This document shows positions 1 to 8,242 of a stretch of DNA of 64,000 nt, piece by piece. The position numbers were made by a program, and so were the translations under genes. Position 1 is the first letter of the stretch, and each line of letters begins with the position of its first letter. This stretch comes from Aestuariispira insulae (GTDB lineage: Bacteria; Pseudomonadota; Alphaproteobacteria; UBA8366; Aestuariispiraceae): positions 873,854 to 937,853 of the forward strand of contig NZ_QRDW01000001.1 in NCBI RefSeq assembly GCF_003385955.1. The letters run 5' to 3'. The notes beneath the pieces were generated by a model. It saw nothing but the letters and a program-made list of their open reading frames with translations. It did not search any database and was not told the origin of the DNA.

Positions 1-975
1 CAGATCCGCCTCCGCATTTTTCATCATCGCCACCATGGTATTATTCATATAGACGATATTGAGGTCAGGGTCGGCTAACATCACATTGGCCTGACAGTTA
101 TCCAACGCATTGCGGATGCGCATGTTTTCATTGGCCGAAAGGCGAATGCTTTCGACACCGCGGGCCATATCACCAATCTCATCTGATTGTTCCAGGCAAG
201 GGATGGCAACCCGTGTATCCCCACCGGAAAGCAAGCGGATCGCCTCTACAAAGCTATCGATCGGCTTGGAAATACCTTTAGTGACAATGATCGAGAATCC
301 AATACCAATTGCCAAAGCAATCACACCGAGAACCACCATAACTGTCAGGGCCGTCGATTCGTGTGCTTCAACCGAAAGGAGCGCATTTTCCGTAAAGTCT
401 CCAATCTTCACTAGCAGGGCGGTCAGTTCATTATTAAGCGCTAACTGCTCTTCTTCGATATCTGCTTCCAGACGCTCCGCTTCTGAGAACAGTCCTCTGG
501 AAATCAAATTGAAAACCTCGTCCACATGCTCTTCATATTTCTGATGATTGGCCTTAACCCCTTCCATCCGATTAAGGATATCTGTCAGTTCCGCTTTGGC
601 CTTATCACTGCCGGCCGACACCACCGCGTCATTCAGCATTCCTTGCAGTTCGATAATTTCCTGATCCGCCTTCGTGGACAGTTCAGAAAAACGTTTTTCT
701 GCATTTTCAAATTTTTCCCGGGCCTGACTGCTGCCTCCGCTAGCCATCCGCAGTGCCCGTTCATACTCGATGGCTTGTTCCAGTTGATGGGTTGTCAGCT
801 GCGTCAGCTTTTCCGTGATCGGAATATCTTTATGCGCGACCTCTTTCAGCTCATTCCCAATCTGGATCATAAAGACTGACGCTGCGATTGCCGTGATGAC
901 AAGCAGGGCGAGGTTCACGCCGGTAAGGACACCAAGCTTGGCGCCGATTTTAAGGTTATTTAAAGCACTTAGCAT
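1..975 (-). CDS. Methyl-accepting chemotaxis protein, N-terminal part (cut by window edge)
   Basis: The reading frame runs without a stop from the ATG at 973-975 to base 1, giving the first 325 residues. The protein begins MLSALNNLKIGAKLG, followed by a transmembrane segment, an alpha-helical periplasmic domain of about 160 residues (four-helix-bundle type), a second membrane segment (about residues 215-235), a HAMP linker, and then the start of a PAS domain with the motif NVMLADPDLNIVYMN. PAS domains placed after HAMP are common in alphaproteobacterial receptors and often sense redox or energy state. The cytoplasmic signalling hairpin lies outside the window. It is the last visible gene of the che operon, 39 bp after cheW, with a GGGGGA ribosome site before the ATG. 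The family call is firm; the ligand is unknown. Confidence 0.9.
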   Translation of the reverse strand, partial: MLSALNNLKIGAKLGVLTGVNLALLVITAIAASVFMIQIGNELKEVAHKDIPITEKLTQLTTHQLEQAIEYERALRMASGGSSQAREKFENAEKRFSELSTKADQEIIELQGMLNDAVVSAGSDKAKAELTDILNRMEGVKANHQKYEEHVDEVFNLISRGLFSEAERLEADIEEEQLALNNELTALLVKIGDFTENALLSVEAHESTALTVMVVLGVIALAIGIGFSIIVTKGISKPIDSFVEAIRLLSGGDTRVAIPCLEQSDEIGDMARGVESIRLSANENMRIRNALDNCQANVMLADPDLNIVYMNNTMVAMMKNAEADL

Positions 976-1014
976 AGGTTCGTCCCCCAGTTATCCTGGT
1001 CCTCTATTAAAATC

Positions 1015-1581
1015 TCAGTTGTCCGCGCTCTGGGCCGCGGCAAAGCCGTCATTCAATTCCTGGCTTCTAAACAGGCGCTCCACATCCAGCAGCGCCACCA
1101 TACGATCCTTCACATTGACCAACCCGGTTAGATACTGGTCATCAATACGCCGATCCATTTTCGGAACTGCCCGGATTTCAGACGATGTAATCGACAAAAT
1201 GTCGGACACCGTATCCACAAGGATGCCGATCATCCGGTCGCCGACCGCTACAATGATGATCACATGAAGCGGGGTAACCTCGGTAAAGCGGCCCGAGAAC
1301 CGGCATCGTAAATCGAAGATCGGTACAATCAGGCCACGTAGGTTCAAAACACCCCGCATATATTCCGGGGTGTTCGGCAGCTGCGTTGTGTCCGACCAGC
1401 CCTTGATTTCGCGAACGGCCATGATATCGACGCCATATTCCTCCTTGCCGATGGTGAAGGTCACAAACTGCGCCATTTCACCCGACAGATCCGTCGGTTC
1501 CAGCGCGCCTTCCCCCCCCTTGGCAATTCCTTGTTCCGGCTGCTGGGGTGCCAGCGCCGTATTGCTCGCTTCAGACATCAT
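1015..1581 (-). CDS. cheW: Chemotaxis coupling protein CheW
   Basis: A 188-residue CheW protein that links receptors to the kinase CheA at the membrane array. A non-conserved N-terminal stretch of about 35 residues precedes a single CheW domain (about 36-175), with the typical opening FTIGKEEYGVDIMAVREI and the block PNTPEYMRGVLNLRG. The start ATG overlaps the cheA stop codon by 4 nt (ATGA at 1578-1581), so translation is probably coupled to cheA. A second ATG follows immediately and could also be used. The next gene is an MCP, consistent with a receptor-coupler pair. Confidence 0.95.
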   Translation of the reverse strand: MMSEASNTALAPQQPEQGIAKGGEGALEPTDLSGEMAQFVTFTIGKEEYGVDIMAVREIKGWSDTTQLPNTPEYMRGVLNLRGLIVPIFDLRCRFSGRFTEVTPLHVIIIVAVGDRMIGILVDTVSDILSITSSEIRAVPKMDRRIDDQYLTGLVNVKDRMVALLDVERLFRSQELNDGFAAAQSADN

Positions 1582-3749
1582 ACCTGCTCCGTTGTCATCA
1601 CTGAGGCATCTTCAAGCTCTAGGGGCGGCAAATTCCGCGCCTCGGTCCCCATACTGTATAGCCCGTCCAAATCCAGGATCAGCGCCACACGCCCATTGCC
1701 CAGGATCGTCGCCGCAGAGACGCCGGCAACCGGGTCATAATTGGTTTCCAGGGATTTGATCACCACCTGCTGCTGGCCCAGCAATTCATCAACCATGATC
1801 CCCACATGCTGACCGCCTTCCACCTCGACCAAAACCACCAAGCCTTTACAGGGATCGGTGATATCGGTTTTCAGGCCAAAGACCCTGTGCAGATGGACAA
1901 TGGGAATATAATCGCCCCGCACCGACACCACTTGCGCGCCCGTGGAGAGATGTTTCAACGAATCCCGGGTCGGGCGGATGCTTTCCACAATCGAGGTCAG
2001 CGGAATGACGAATTTCTCGGTGCCCACCGCCGTGATCATGCCGTCAAGAACCGCCAGGGTCAGCGGCAGTGACATGGTGAAGCGCGATCCCTGCCCCGGC
2101 TGTGAGGTAACCGAAATCCTACCGCCCAAATTAGTGACATTACGCCGGACCACATCCATGCCGACCCCGCGACCAGACAGATCTGTAACCGCCTCGGCCG
2201 TCGAGAAACCGGGCATGAAGATCAATTCGTCAATCTGTTCCGGCGTCAGATTGGTATCCGCCTGGATGACACCGTTTTCAACGGCCTTGGCATAGACCCG
2301 GTCGCGGTTGATACCGCGCCCGTCATCCGCCACATCAATCAGAATGCGCCCGCTTCTATGTTCGGCGGAAAGATGGATTTTGGCCCGTTCCGGCTTATCG
2401 GTTTGTGCACGCTCAGAAGGGGTTTCAATGCCATGGTCCAGTGAATTGCGGATCATATGGGTCAGCGGATCGGCCAGCAGTTCGATGACGGTCTTGTCCA
2501 CTTCGGTATTCTCACCGCTGGTCACCAGATCCACCTTCTTGCCAAGCTTGGTGGAGACCTCGCGTACCAAACGGGGCATGCGGGCAAAAACGGATTTCAC
2601 CGGCTGCATCCGGATCGCCATGACACTTTCCTGCAGCTCTCTGGTATGCATGCCGAGATCTTCAAAACCGCGGGCCATGATCTGGCTGAATTCCGCCGGC
2701 AGGTCCGCGGATTGCTGGTGCAGCATGGCTTGGGTGATTACCAGCTCACCCACCATGTTCACCAGACGATCGACCCGTTCCAGATCCACCCGGATCGAAG
2801 AGATTTTAGCCGATGCGGTGGCGGCGCCCCCGGCGGGTGCCGCTGCAGCTGCAGTTGCCGGAGCCTGGGCCGGTTTCGCCTTTTCAGGGACGCCAGCGGG
2901 CTTGTCCGGGACAGCGGCCGGTGCCTGAGCAACGCTTTCATCGGACGCCTCATCAGAGACCGGGGCGTCACTGATTTCCTGTTCAACATCATCCGCTTTC
3001 AAAAGGGTGACGGTGATCTCGCAATCATCTTCGACAAACTCAAAGACCTCACGAATATCCGCCTCCCCCTTTTCGGTGGTCAGGACAAATCGCCAGGAAA
3101 GATAAATCTCATCCGGCTTCAATTTATCCAGGGTCGGCAGCTTGGAGAGATCGATCTCGGTCTCCAACTCACCCAGGCTGGATAATTCCCGGATCAGCAG
3201 CAACGGTTCATTGGCATATTGCAGAAGATGAACATCCGGCTTCAACAGCACTTCAAACTGTTTCAGCCCGCTTTCCGCACCGTCATCCCCCTCCGGTTCG
3301 TCATCACCGCCATGGTCTTCATCATCGCCATCTTCGGATGGGGTGACGCCGGAAAGCGCCTCCAGTTCAACCGCAATATCCGCCCAGGCTTCTTCTGGCA
3401 GGTCATGGCCCTCGCGGGCGGCATTGACCAGATTGTTCAAAACATCCGTGGCCGAGAGCATCAGGCTCACCACCTCGTCGGTGACGGCCACATGGCCTTC
3501 GCGCATCAGATCCAGAAGCGTTTCATAAATATGGGCAAAATTGACAAGCTGGGTAAAATTAAAGGCGCCGCCGCCGCCCTTAACGGAATGCACCGCGCGA
3601 AAGATCGCGTGCAGATCTTCCACATCCACATTGCCGATGCTTTGCTGAACGTTATTCAGGCGTGTTTCCGCGTCGGCCAAAAGCTCGACGCATTCTTCGA
3701 AATAGGTGATCTTGAATTGTTCAAGATCGAAATCACCCGCATCAGACAA
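1578..3749 (-). CDS. cheA: Chemotaxis sensor histidine kinase CheA
   Basis: A 723-residue CheA with the full domain order: P1 HPt (about 1-110, phosphoacceptor His54 in HSVKGGGG), an acidic linker, a P2-like region (about 165-255), an Ala/Pro-rich linker, P3 dimerisation helices (about 315-385), a P4 ATPase with the N-box IRNSLDHGIE and the G-box DDGRGIN, and a C-terminal CheW-like P5 domain. It autophosphorylates and passes phosphate to CheY. The start is TTG at 3747-3749, with AGGAGG 8 nt upstream; no ATG fits as well. It lies between cheY (122-bp gap) and cheW (4-nt overlap). The P1 glycine run is one residue longer than the common HSxKGGG form. Confidence 0.97.
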   Translation of the reverse strand: MSDAGDFDLEQFKITYFEECVELLADAETRLNNVQQSIGNVDVEDLHAIFRAVHSVKGGGGAFNFTQLVNFAHIYETLLDLMREGHVAVTDEVVSLMLSATDVLNNLVNAAREGHDLPEEAWADIAVELEALSGVTPSEDGDDEDHGGDDEPEGDDGAESGLKQFEVLLKPDVHLLQYANEPLLLIRELSSLGELETEIDLSKLPTLDKLKPDEIYLSWRFVLTTEKGEADIREVFEFVEDDCEITVTLLKADDVEQEISDAPVSDEASDESVAQAPAAVPDKPAGVPEKAKPAQAPATAAAAAPAGGAATASAKISSIRVDLERVDRLVNMVGELVITQAMLHQQSADLPAEFSQIMARGFEDLGMHTRELQESVMAIRMQPVKSVFARMPRLVREVSTKLGKKVDLVTSGENTEVDKTVIELLADPLTHMIRNSLDHGIETPSERAQTDKPERAKIHLSAEHRSGRILIDVADDGRGINRDRVYAKAVENGVIQADTNLTPEQIDELIFMPGFSTAEAVTDLSGRGVGMDVVRRNVTNLGGRISVTSQPGQGSRFTMSLPLTLAVLDGMITAVGTEKFVIPLTSIVESIRPTRDSLKHLSTGAQVVSVRGDYIPIVHLHRVFGLKTDITDPCKGLVVLVEVEGGQHVGIMVDELLGQQQVVIKSLETNYDPVAGVSAATILGNGRVALILDLDGLYSMGTEARNLPPLELEDASVMTTEQV

Positions 3750-3871
3750 AATAATGCCTCCTGCAACTGGATTTATTTCACGACCTACATTCCACCCATC
3801 CCAATTGAAGAATTTACTTTTGTGCCCTGTTCATTAATCATCCGGCCCCTGAATTCCGGACATCATCTCGG

Positions 3872-4237
3872 TCAGTGACAGACTTTGGCCACGACCTGTA
3901 GCAGTTTTTCCGGACTGAACGGTTTCACGATCCAGCCGGTCGCGCCGGCTTCCCGGCCTTCGTTCTTTTTCGCCCCGTCCGCTTCTGTGGTCAGCACCAG
4001 AATCGGTGTGGACCGATAGGACGGGTTGGACCGCAAATTCCGGATCAAGGTCAGGCCGTCCATATTCGGCATATTCACATCGGTGATGATCAGATCGACC
4101 GCACCGCCGCCCAGGACCGAAATTGCGTGCTGCCCGTCATGCGCCTCGATGACTTCGTGACCGGCATTTCTCAAGGTGAAGGAAACCATGTCCCGCATGG
4201 TTTTAGAGTCATCCACGGCAAGTACTCGCAAGCCCAT
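3872..4237 (-). CDS. cheY: Chemotaxis response regulator CheY
   Basis: A 121-residue stand-alone receiver domain. The acidic pair is VDDS (Asp9, Asp10), the phosphoacceptor is Asp53 in LIITDVNMPNMDG, the switch Thr lies in LVLTTEADG, and the conserved Lys is in VKPFSPEK. I chose the ATG at 4235-4237 because it overlaps the stop of the upstream STAS gene (TAATG) and has GGAG about 9 nt before it; an in-frame ATG 15 nt upstream lacks this spacing. There is no output domain, so it most likely acts at the flagellar motor or as a phosphate sink. It is the second gene of the che operon. Confidence 0.94.
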   Translation of the reverse strand: MGLRVLAVDDSKTMRDMVSFTLRNAGHEVIEAHDGQHAISVLGGGAVDLIITDVNMPNMDGLTLIRNLRSNPSYRSTPILVLTTEADGAKKNEGREAGATGWIVKPFSPEKLLQVVAKVCH

Positions 4238-4551
4238 TACTTCGCACTCCATTTTTCCAGCATTTCAGCAAGTCCAAGATCTTCAAGGCCCTTACGGACC
4301 GCTTCGGAAGGATTGGAGAGAGACAGTGTCATCCCTCCGGCTTCGAGGGTTTTCGCTGCAGACAGCATCACCTGCGCACAGCCTGTGGTCAGCCGTTCAA
4401 CATCTGAGCCATCAAGGTCAAGATTTAGTCCACGTTCGTGAGCGTTAGCGCAGGCGGTCCAGAATTTTTCCGCGGCGGCAAGGTCAAGGACAGCAGGCAG
4501 CGCAATACGCGCCAATTCACCATCCTGATGAAGCTCAAAACCCTCTTCCAA
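4237..4551 (-). CDS. STAS-domain protein, first gene of the chemotaxis operon
   Basis: A 104-residue protein made of one STAS domain, the fold of anti-sigma-factor antagonists. It begins MEEGFELHQDGELARIALP and has the block LDLDGSDVERLTTGCAQVML, where the position usually holding the phosphorylated Ser lies near LTTG. Small STAS proteins are often encoded at the head of alphaproteobacterial che operons; their role is poorly defined. The start is TTG at 4549-4551 with GGGAG about 6 nt upstream. The stop overlaps the cheY start by one base. A CtrA-type box lies 77 bp upstream of the start codon. Confidence 0.85.
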   Translation of the reverse strand: MEEGFELHQDGELARIALPAVLDLAAAEKFWTACANAHERGLNLDLDGSDVERLTTGCAQVMLSAAKTLEAGGMTLSLSNPSEAVRKGLEDLGLAEMLEKWSAK

Positions 4552-4768
4552 CTTAACTCCCCCCTATTTTTCGAAACACCCAAGCCGACCAACAGGGAAA
4601 TACTCGCTAAGTAAACAACGTGACCCGTTAACAAGAGGTTAAGTTCTTTTGGAAATAGTATTTCAGCCAATAGATTGAAATCTAATGGTTATAAAGACTT
4701 CTCCAATTAGTGGCATAACATTCAACCGACTCATGGCATACATGTTCAAACCAAACTCAATAGCATTC
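4552..4768. other. Intergenic region between mipZ and the che operon
   Basis: This 217-bp AT-rich gap holds no gene that I can support. It must contain the promoter of the STAS-cheY-cheA-cheW operon. It carries the CtrA-like box at 4628-4642 and an inverted repeat TAGATT-GA-AATCTA at 4671-4684 of unknown meaning. I see no clear terminator for mipZ. Confidence 0.7.
4628..4642 (-). promoter_or_regulatory. CtrA-type binding box before the che operon
   Basis: Read on the minus strand the site is TTAACCTCTTGTTAA followed by C, an exact match to TTAA-N7-TTAA, the recognition sequence of the alphaproteobacterial cell-cycle and motility regulator CtrA. It lies 77-91 bp upstream of the TTG start of the STAS gene, a suitable place for an activator site. 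The match is direct; binding is inferred. Confidence 0.65.
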
Positions 4769-5635
4769 TCAGGTAGATTGACTGCGTTCTTTTTCTAGTA
4801 TTTTCGAGTGCCCCATCTTGCGTTCGATCGATGGCAGCCAGAGGGCTTTCATCAGATCCCTGGCTTCCTGGCGGGCCGCCAGCTGTGACATGGTCAAGGG
4901 GGTTTCCAGCGCAGTTTCTTCCGCAAGGTCCAAAACCGTCAGGCCGTTCAAGAACAATTCTCGGAAAATGACCCGTTCGGTAATTCCTGGGACAATCCTG
5001 AACCCCATTTGGGCAGACAGATCCTCAAGATGCCGTGCCATATTCCGATTATTCTTCGATCGCAATGTCGGGATTCGGTTGCGCAGGATGATCCAGTCCA
5101 TACCCGATTTTAATTGCTGAAACCGTTTTTTCCGCTGAGCCATGACCAGGTTGGCATAACTGCTGGGGCGCGCTTCCCCGATGGAACCATTTTTGAGCCG
5201 CACCAGCAGATCCAGATCCAGGAAACTGTCATTCACGGGGGTGACCAGGGTGTCGGCCATGCCATGGCCCACCCGGGACAGGAGATTATCCGCGCCCGGG
5301 GTATCTATGACGATGAAATCAAATTGGCCACGCAACAGGTCAATTTGATCCCGCAGGCGTTTTTCCAACTCTTGCCGACGCTGTTTCCGATCATCCAGCG
5401 CCACCGGCTCCATTAGGATATGGGTCGGCATGGGCAACCAGACCCCATGCTTTTCCAACTCCCGACTCCGGTTTTCCAGATAATGGGTCAGGCTTTGCTG
5501 GCGGGCATCAAGATCAATACTGGCAACGCGGAAACCCAGCCGCAGAAGACCGACAATCAAATGCATCGCGGCCGTGGACTTTCCCGAACCGCCTTTTTGA
5601 TTGCCGAACAGGATGATATGCGCCTGCTTCCCCAA
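4769..5635 (-). CDS. mipZ: Division-plane positioning ATPase MipZ
   Basis: A ParA/MinD-family P-loop ATPase of 288 residues. The deviant Walker A motif is GNQKGGSGKST, followed by the switch region SIDLDARQQSLTHYLENR and FDFIVIDTPGAD (Walker B). MipZ forms gradients from the cell poles and inhibits FtsZ polymerisation, restricting division to midcell. The start is uncertain: TTG at 5633-5635 has GGGGGGCGAG just upstream and gives an N terminus like characterised MipZ proteins; another TTG at 5657-5659 would add eight residues. It lies between tex and the che operon, not next to parAB. The family assignment is strong from the motif set and the conserved C-terminal half. Confidence 0.9.
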   Translation of the reverse strand: MGKQAHIILFGNQKGGSGKSTAAMHLIVGLLRLGFRVASIDLDARQQSLTHYLENRSRELEKHGVWLPMPTHILMEPVALDDRKQRRQELEKRLRDQIDLLRGQFDFIVIDTPGADNLLSRVGHGMADTLVTPVNDSFLDLDLLVRLKNGSIGEARPSSYANLVMAQRKKRFQQLKSGMDWIILRNRIPTLRSKNNRNMARHLEDLSAQMGFRIVPGITERVIFRELFLNGLTVLDLAEETALETPLTMSQLAARQEARDLMKALWLPSIERKMGHSKILEKERSQST

Positions 5636-5713
5636 GGGATGCTCGCCCCCCGAAATCAATGGCTTCCGGGGGAGAGCATAGAGGGATTCGCCGAGCGCGC
5701 AAAACCCTGTTTA

Positions 5714-8110
5714 TCAGCCTTTCTTATTCTTCGCAGCGGCAAAGGCCGCCGCCAGGGCCCCGGCCCCTTGTGATCCACCGCCAAAACCGCCGCTGCCCCC
5801 CTTGTTGGAGGCACCGCCCGACCGGGGCGGCTTGCCGCCACGCCCCTTGCCGCCGGATTTCTGCCCCGGTTTCCCCTGGTTGGGGCGGTCCTGACCGGAA
5901 CGGGATTGCGCCCCGCCAGCCTGTTCCGCCTTATCTCCCATGCGCATGGAAAGACCGATCCTTTTACGGGCAACATCCACTTCCAATACCTTGACCTTGA
6001 CCACATCGCCCGGTTTCACCACCTCGCGCGGGTCCTTGACGAACCGGTCCGCCAATGCTGACACATGCACCAAACCGTCCTGATGCACGCCCACATCCAC
6101 AAAGGCACCGAAATTGGCCACATTGGTCACAACCCCTTCCAGGACCATATCCGGCTTAAGATCGGTGATTTTCTCAACGCCATCCTTAAAGGTGGCGGTC
6201 TTGAATTCCGGACGCGGGTCGCGACCGGGCTTTTCCAATTCGGCCAGAATGTCACGCACGGTCGGCTCACCAAAATGCTCATCGGTGAATTGGGCCGGTT
6301 TCAGGCCGCGAAGGACCTTCACATCGCCGATCAACTGTTCAATATTTTCGTTGGCCGCTGTCAGGATCCGCTGGACCACCGGATAGGCTTCCGGGTGAAC
6401 CGCCGATCGGTCCAATGGGTTGCTGCCGCCATTGACGCGCAGGAAGCCCGCGCATTGCTCGAACACTTTCGGCCCCAGGCGCGGCACGTTCTTCAAGGCC
6501 TCGCGATCCGGGAAGGCACCATTCTGGTCCCGATAGCTGACGATCGCCTCTGCCAGGCCGGGCCCTACCCCGGAAACCCGCGCCAGCAGGGGGGCGGAGG
6601 CCATATTGAGATCGACGCCGACTCCGTTCACACAATCTTCCACCACAGCATCGAGCGCCTTGCCCAGTTTGAAAGCTGAGATATCATGCTGATACTGGCC
6701 GACCCCGATGGATTTCGGGTCAATTTTGACCAGTTCCGCCAACGGGTCCTGCAAACGCCGCCCGATGGAAGCCGCCCCGCGCAGGGAGACATCCACATTC
6801 GGCAGCTCCTTTGAGGCATATTCCGAGGCCGAATAAACGGAAGCGCCCGCCTCTGAAACCATAATCTTGGTCAGCTTCAACTCTGGATGTTTCGCGATCA
6901 CTTCCGCCGCCAATTGATCGGTTTCGCGCGAGGCCGTGCCGTTGCCGATCGCGATCAGTTCCGCCTTGTGGCGCAGGGCCAGCGCCGCAATGGCCGCGAC
7001 CGATTGATCCCATTGGTTCTGCGGCTGATGCGGATAGATCGTATGTGTGTCCACCAATTTGCCCGTGGCATCCACCACCGCCACCTTGACCCCGGTTCGG
7101 AACCCCGGATCCAGCGCCAGGGTCGGGCGGCTTCCCGCCGGGGCCGCCAGCAGCAGATCACGCAGGTTTTCGGCAAAGACCTTGATCGCCTCATCTTCGG
7201 CATCTTCCCAAAGCCTGCGCATCAGCTCCATTTCGATGAACAAAGACAGTTTAACCCGCCATGCCCATCGCGCCGTATCCGCCAGCCATTTATCCGACGC
7301 GCGCCCTTCATCCCTGATGCCGAAATGATGGGCAACTTTCAATTCGCAAGGATGCGGCGTGGTGCGGTCTTCCGCATCGCCGACCACCAGACTTGCCTGC
7401 AGCACTTCTTCCTTGCGGCCACGGAAGATCGCCAGCGCCCGGTGGGATGGCACCTTTTTCAGCGGTTCGGAATAATCAAAATAGTCGGCGAATTTTGCGC
7501 CATCCTGTTCCTTGCCCTCGATAACCTTGGAAACCAGCCTGGCTTCTTCCCAGACATAGTCGCGCAAGGCCCCGACCAGGGCCGCATCCTCGGCAAAACG
7601 TTCCACCAGGATCTGGCGCGCACCATCCAGGGCCGCTTTGATATCCTCGACTCCCTTTTCCACATCCACGAATGCCGCTGCCTCTTTTTCCGGATCTTTC
7701 GTCGGATCACCAAACAGCATGTCGGCCAGCGGCTCCAAACCTGCCTCACGGGCAATCTGGGCTTTGGTTCGGCGTTTCGGTTTGTAAGGAAGATAGAGAT
7801 CCTCCAGTCGTGCCTTGGTATCCGCCGACATGATCTTAACCATCAGATCATCGGTCATCTTGCCCTGTTCATCGATGCTTTTGACAATGGCTTCGCGCCG
7901 TTCTTCCATCTCACGAAGATAGGTCAGGCGGGTCTCCAAGGTGCGCAACTGCGCGTCGTCCAGGCCGCCGGTCACTTCTTTACGATAGCGTGCGATAAAC
8001 GGTACCGTCGCGCCTCCGTCCAACAGTTCGATGGCCGATTTAATCTGGCTTTCCTGGGCATTGATTTCCGCAGCGATCTTTCCGGGGATGGCGGCAACGG
8101 TCATGGGCAT
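5714..8110 (-). CDS. tex: Tex family RNA-binding transcription accessory protein
   Basis: A 798-residue Tex protein, close to the family's usual length. In order it has the N-terminal Tex domain, a YqgF-like RNase H fold ([17 protein letters not shown]), helix-hairpin-helix modules (about 480-560, e.g. [18 protein letters not shown]) and an S1 RNA-binding domain near 655-725 ([21 protein letters not shown]). It ends in a Gly/Lys/Arg-rich low-complexity tail typical of RNA-binding extensions. Tex binds nucleic acid and affects transcription and stress tolerance. The start at 8110 has AAGAAAG upstream; a second ATG two codons later is possible. It is divergent from hrpB with a 132-bp gap. Confidence 0.96.
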   Translation of the reverse strand: MPMTVAAIPGKIAAEINAQESQIKSAIELLDGGATVPFIARYRKEVTGGLDDAQLRTLETRLTYLREMEERREAIVKSIDEQGKMTDDLMVKIMSADTKARLEDLYLPYKPKRRTKAQIAREAGLEPLADMLFGDPTKDPEKEAAAFVDVEKGVEDIKAALDGARQILVERFAEDAALVGALRDYVWEEARLVSKVIEGKEQDGAKFADYFDYSEPLKKVPSHRALAIFRGRKEEVLQASLVVGDAEDRTTPHPCELKVAHHFGIRDEGRASDKWLADTARWAWRVKLSLFIEMELMRRLWEDAEDEAIKVFAENLRDLLLAAPAGSRPTLALDPGFRTGVKVAVVDATGKLVDTHTIYPHQPQNQWDQSVAAIAALALRHKAELIAIGNGTASRETDQLAAEVIAKHPELKLTKIMVSEAGASVYSASEYASKELPNVDVSLRGAASIGRRLQDPLAELVKIDPKSIGVGQYQHDISAFKLGKALDAVVEDCVNGVGVDLNMASAPLLARVSGVGPGLAEAIVSYRDQNGAFPDREALKNVPRLGPKVFEQCAGFLRVNGGSNPLDRSAVHPEAYPVVQRILTAANENIEQLIGDVKVLRGLKPAQFTDEHFGEPTVRDILAELEKPGRDPRPEFKTATFKDGVEKITDLKPDMVLEGVVTNVANFGAFVDVGVHQDGLVHVSALADRFVKDPREVVKPGDVVKVKVLEVDVARKRIGLSMRMGDKAEQAGGAQSRSGQDRPNQGKPGQKSGGKGRGGKPPRSGGASNKGGSGGFGGGSQGAGALAAAFAAAKNKKG

Positions 8111-8242
8111 GGGTACTTTCTTGTGATTGTCTTGCTTATCAATTGTCTCTAAATCCTAGCCGAAAAGTTGGACGTGATTCTCACGCCTCGGGCAAGCATT
8201 CCGGCTTGCTAAAAATGCCCGCTCACACCATCCTGCGCAACC

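Noticed and set aside
4671-4684. Inverted repeat TAGATT-GA-AATCTA before the che operon
   Set aside because: Short arms in an AT-rich region are expected by chance, and no regulator is linked to it. The nearby CtrA box is far more specific.
6887-8152. Open frame of 421 codons antisense to tex
   Set aside because: Its product is compositionally odd (many His, Arg, Phe) with no domain, and it lies fully opposite the conserved tex sequence.
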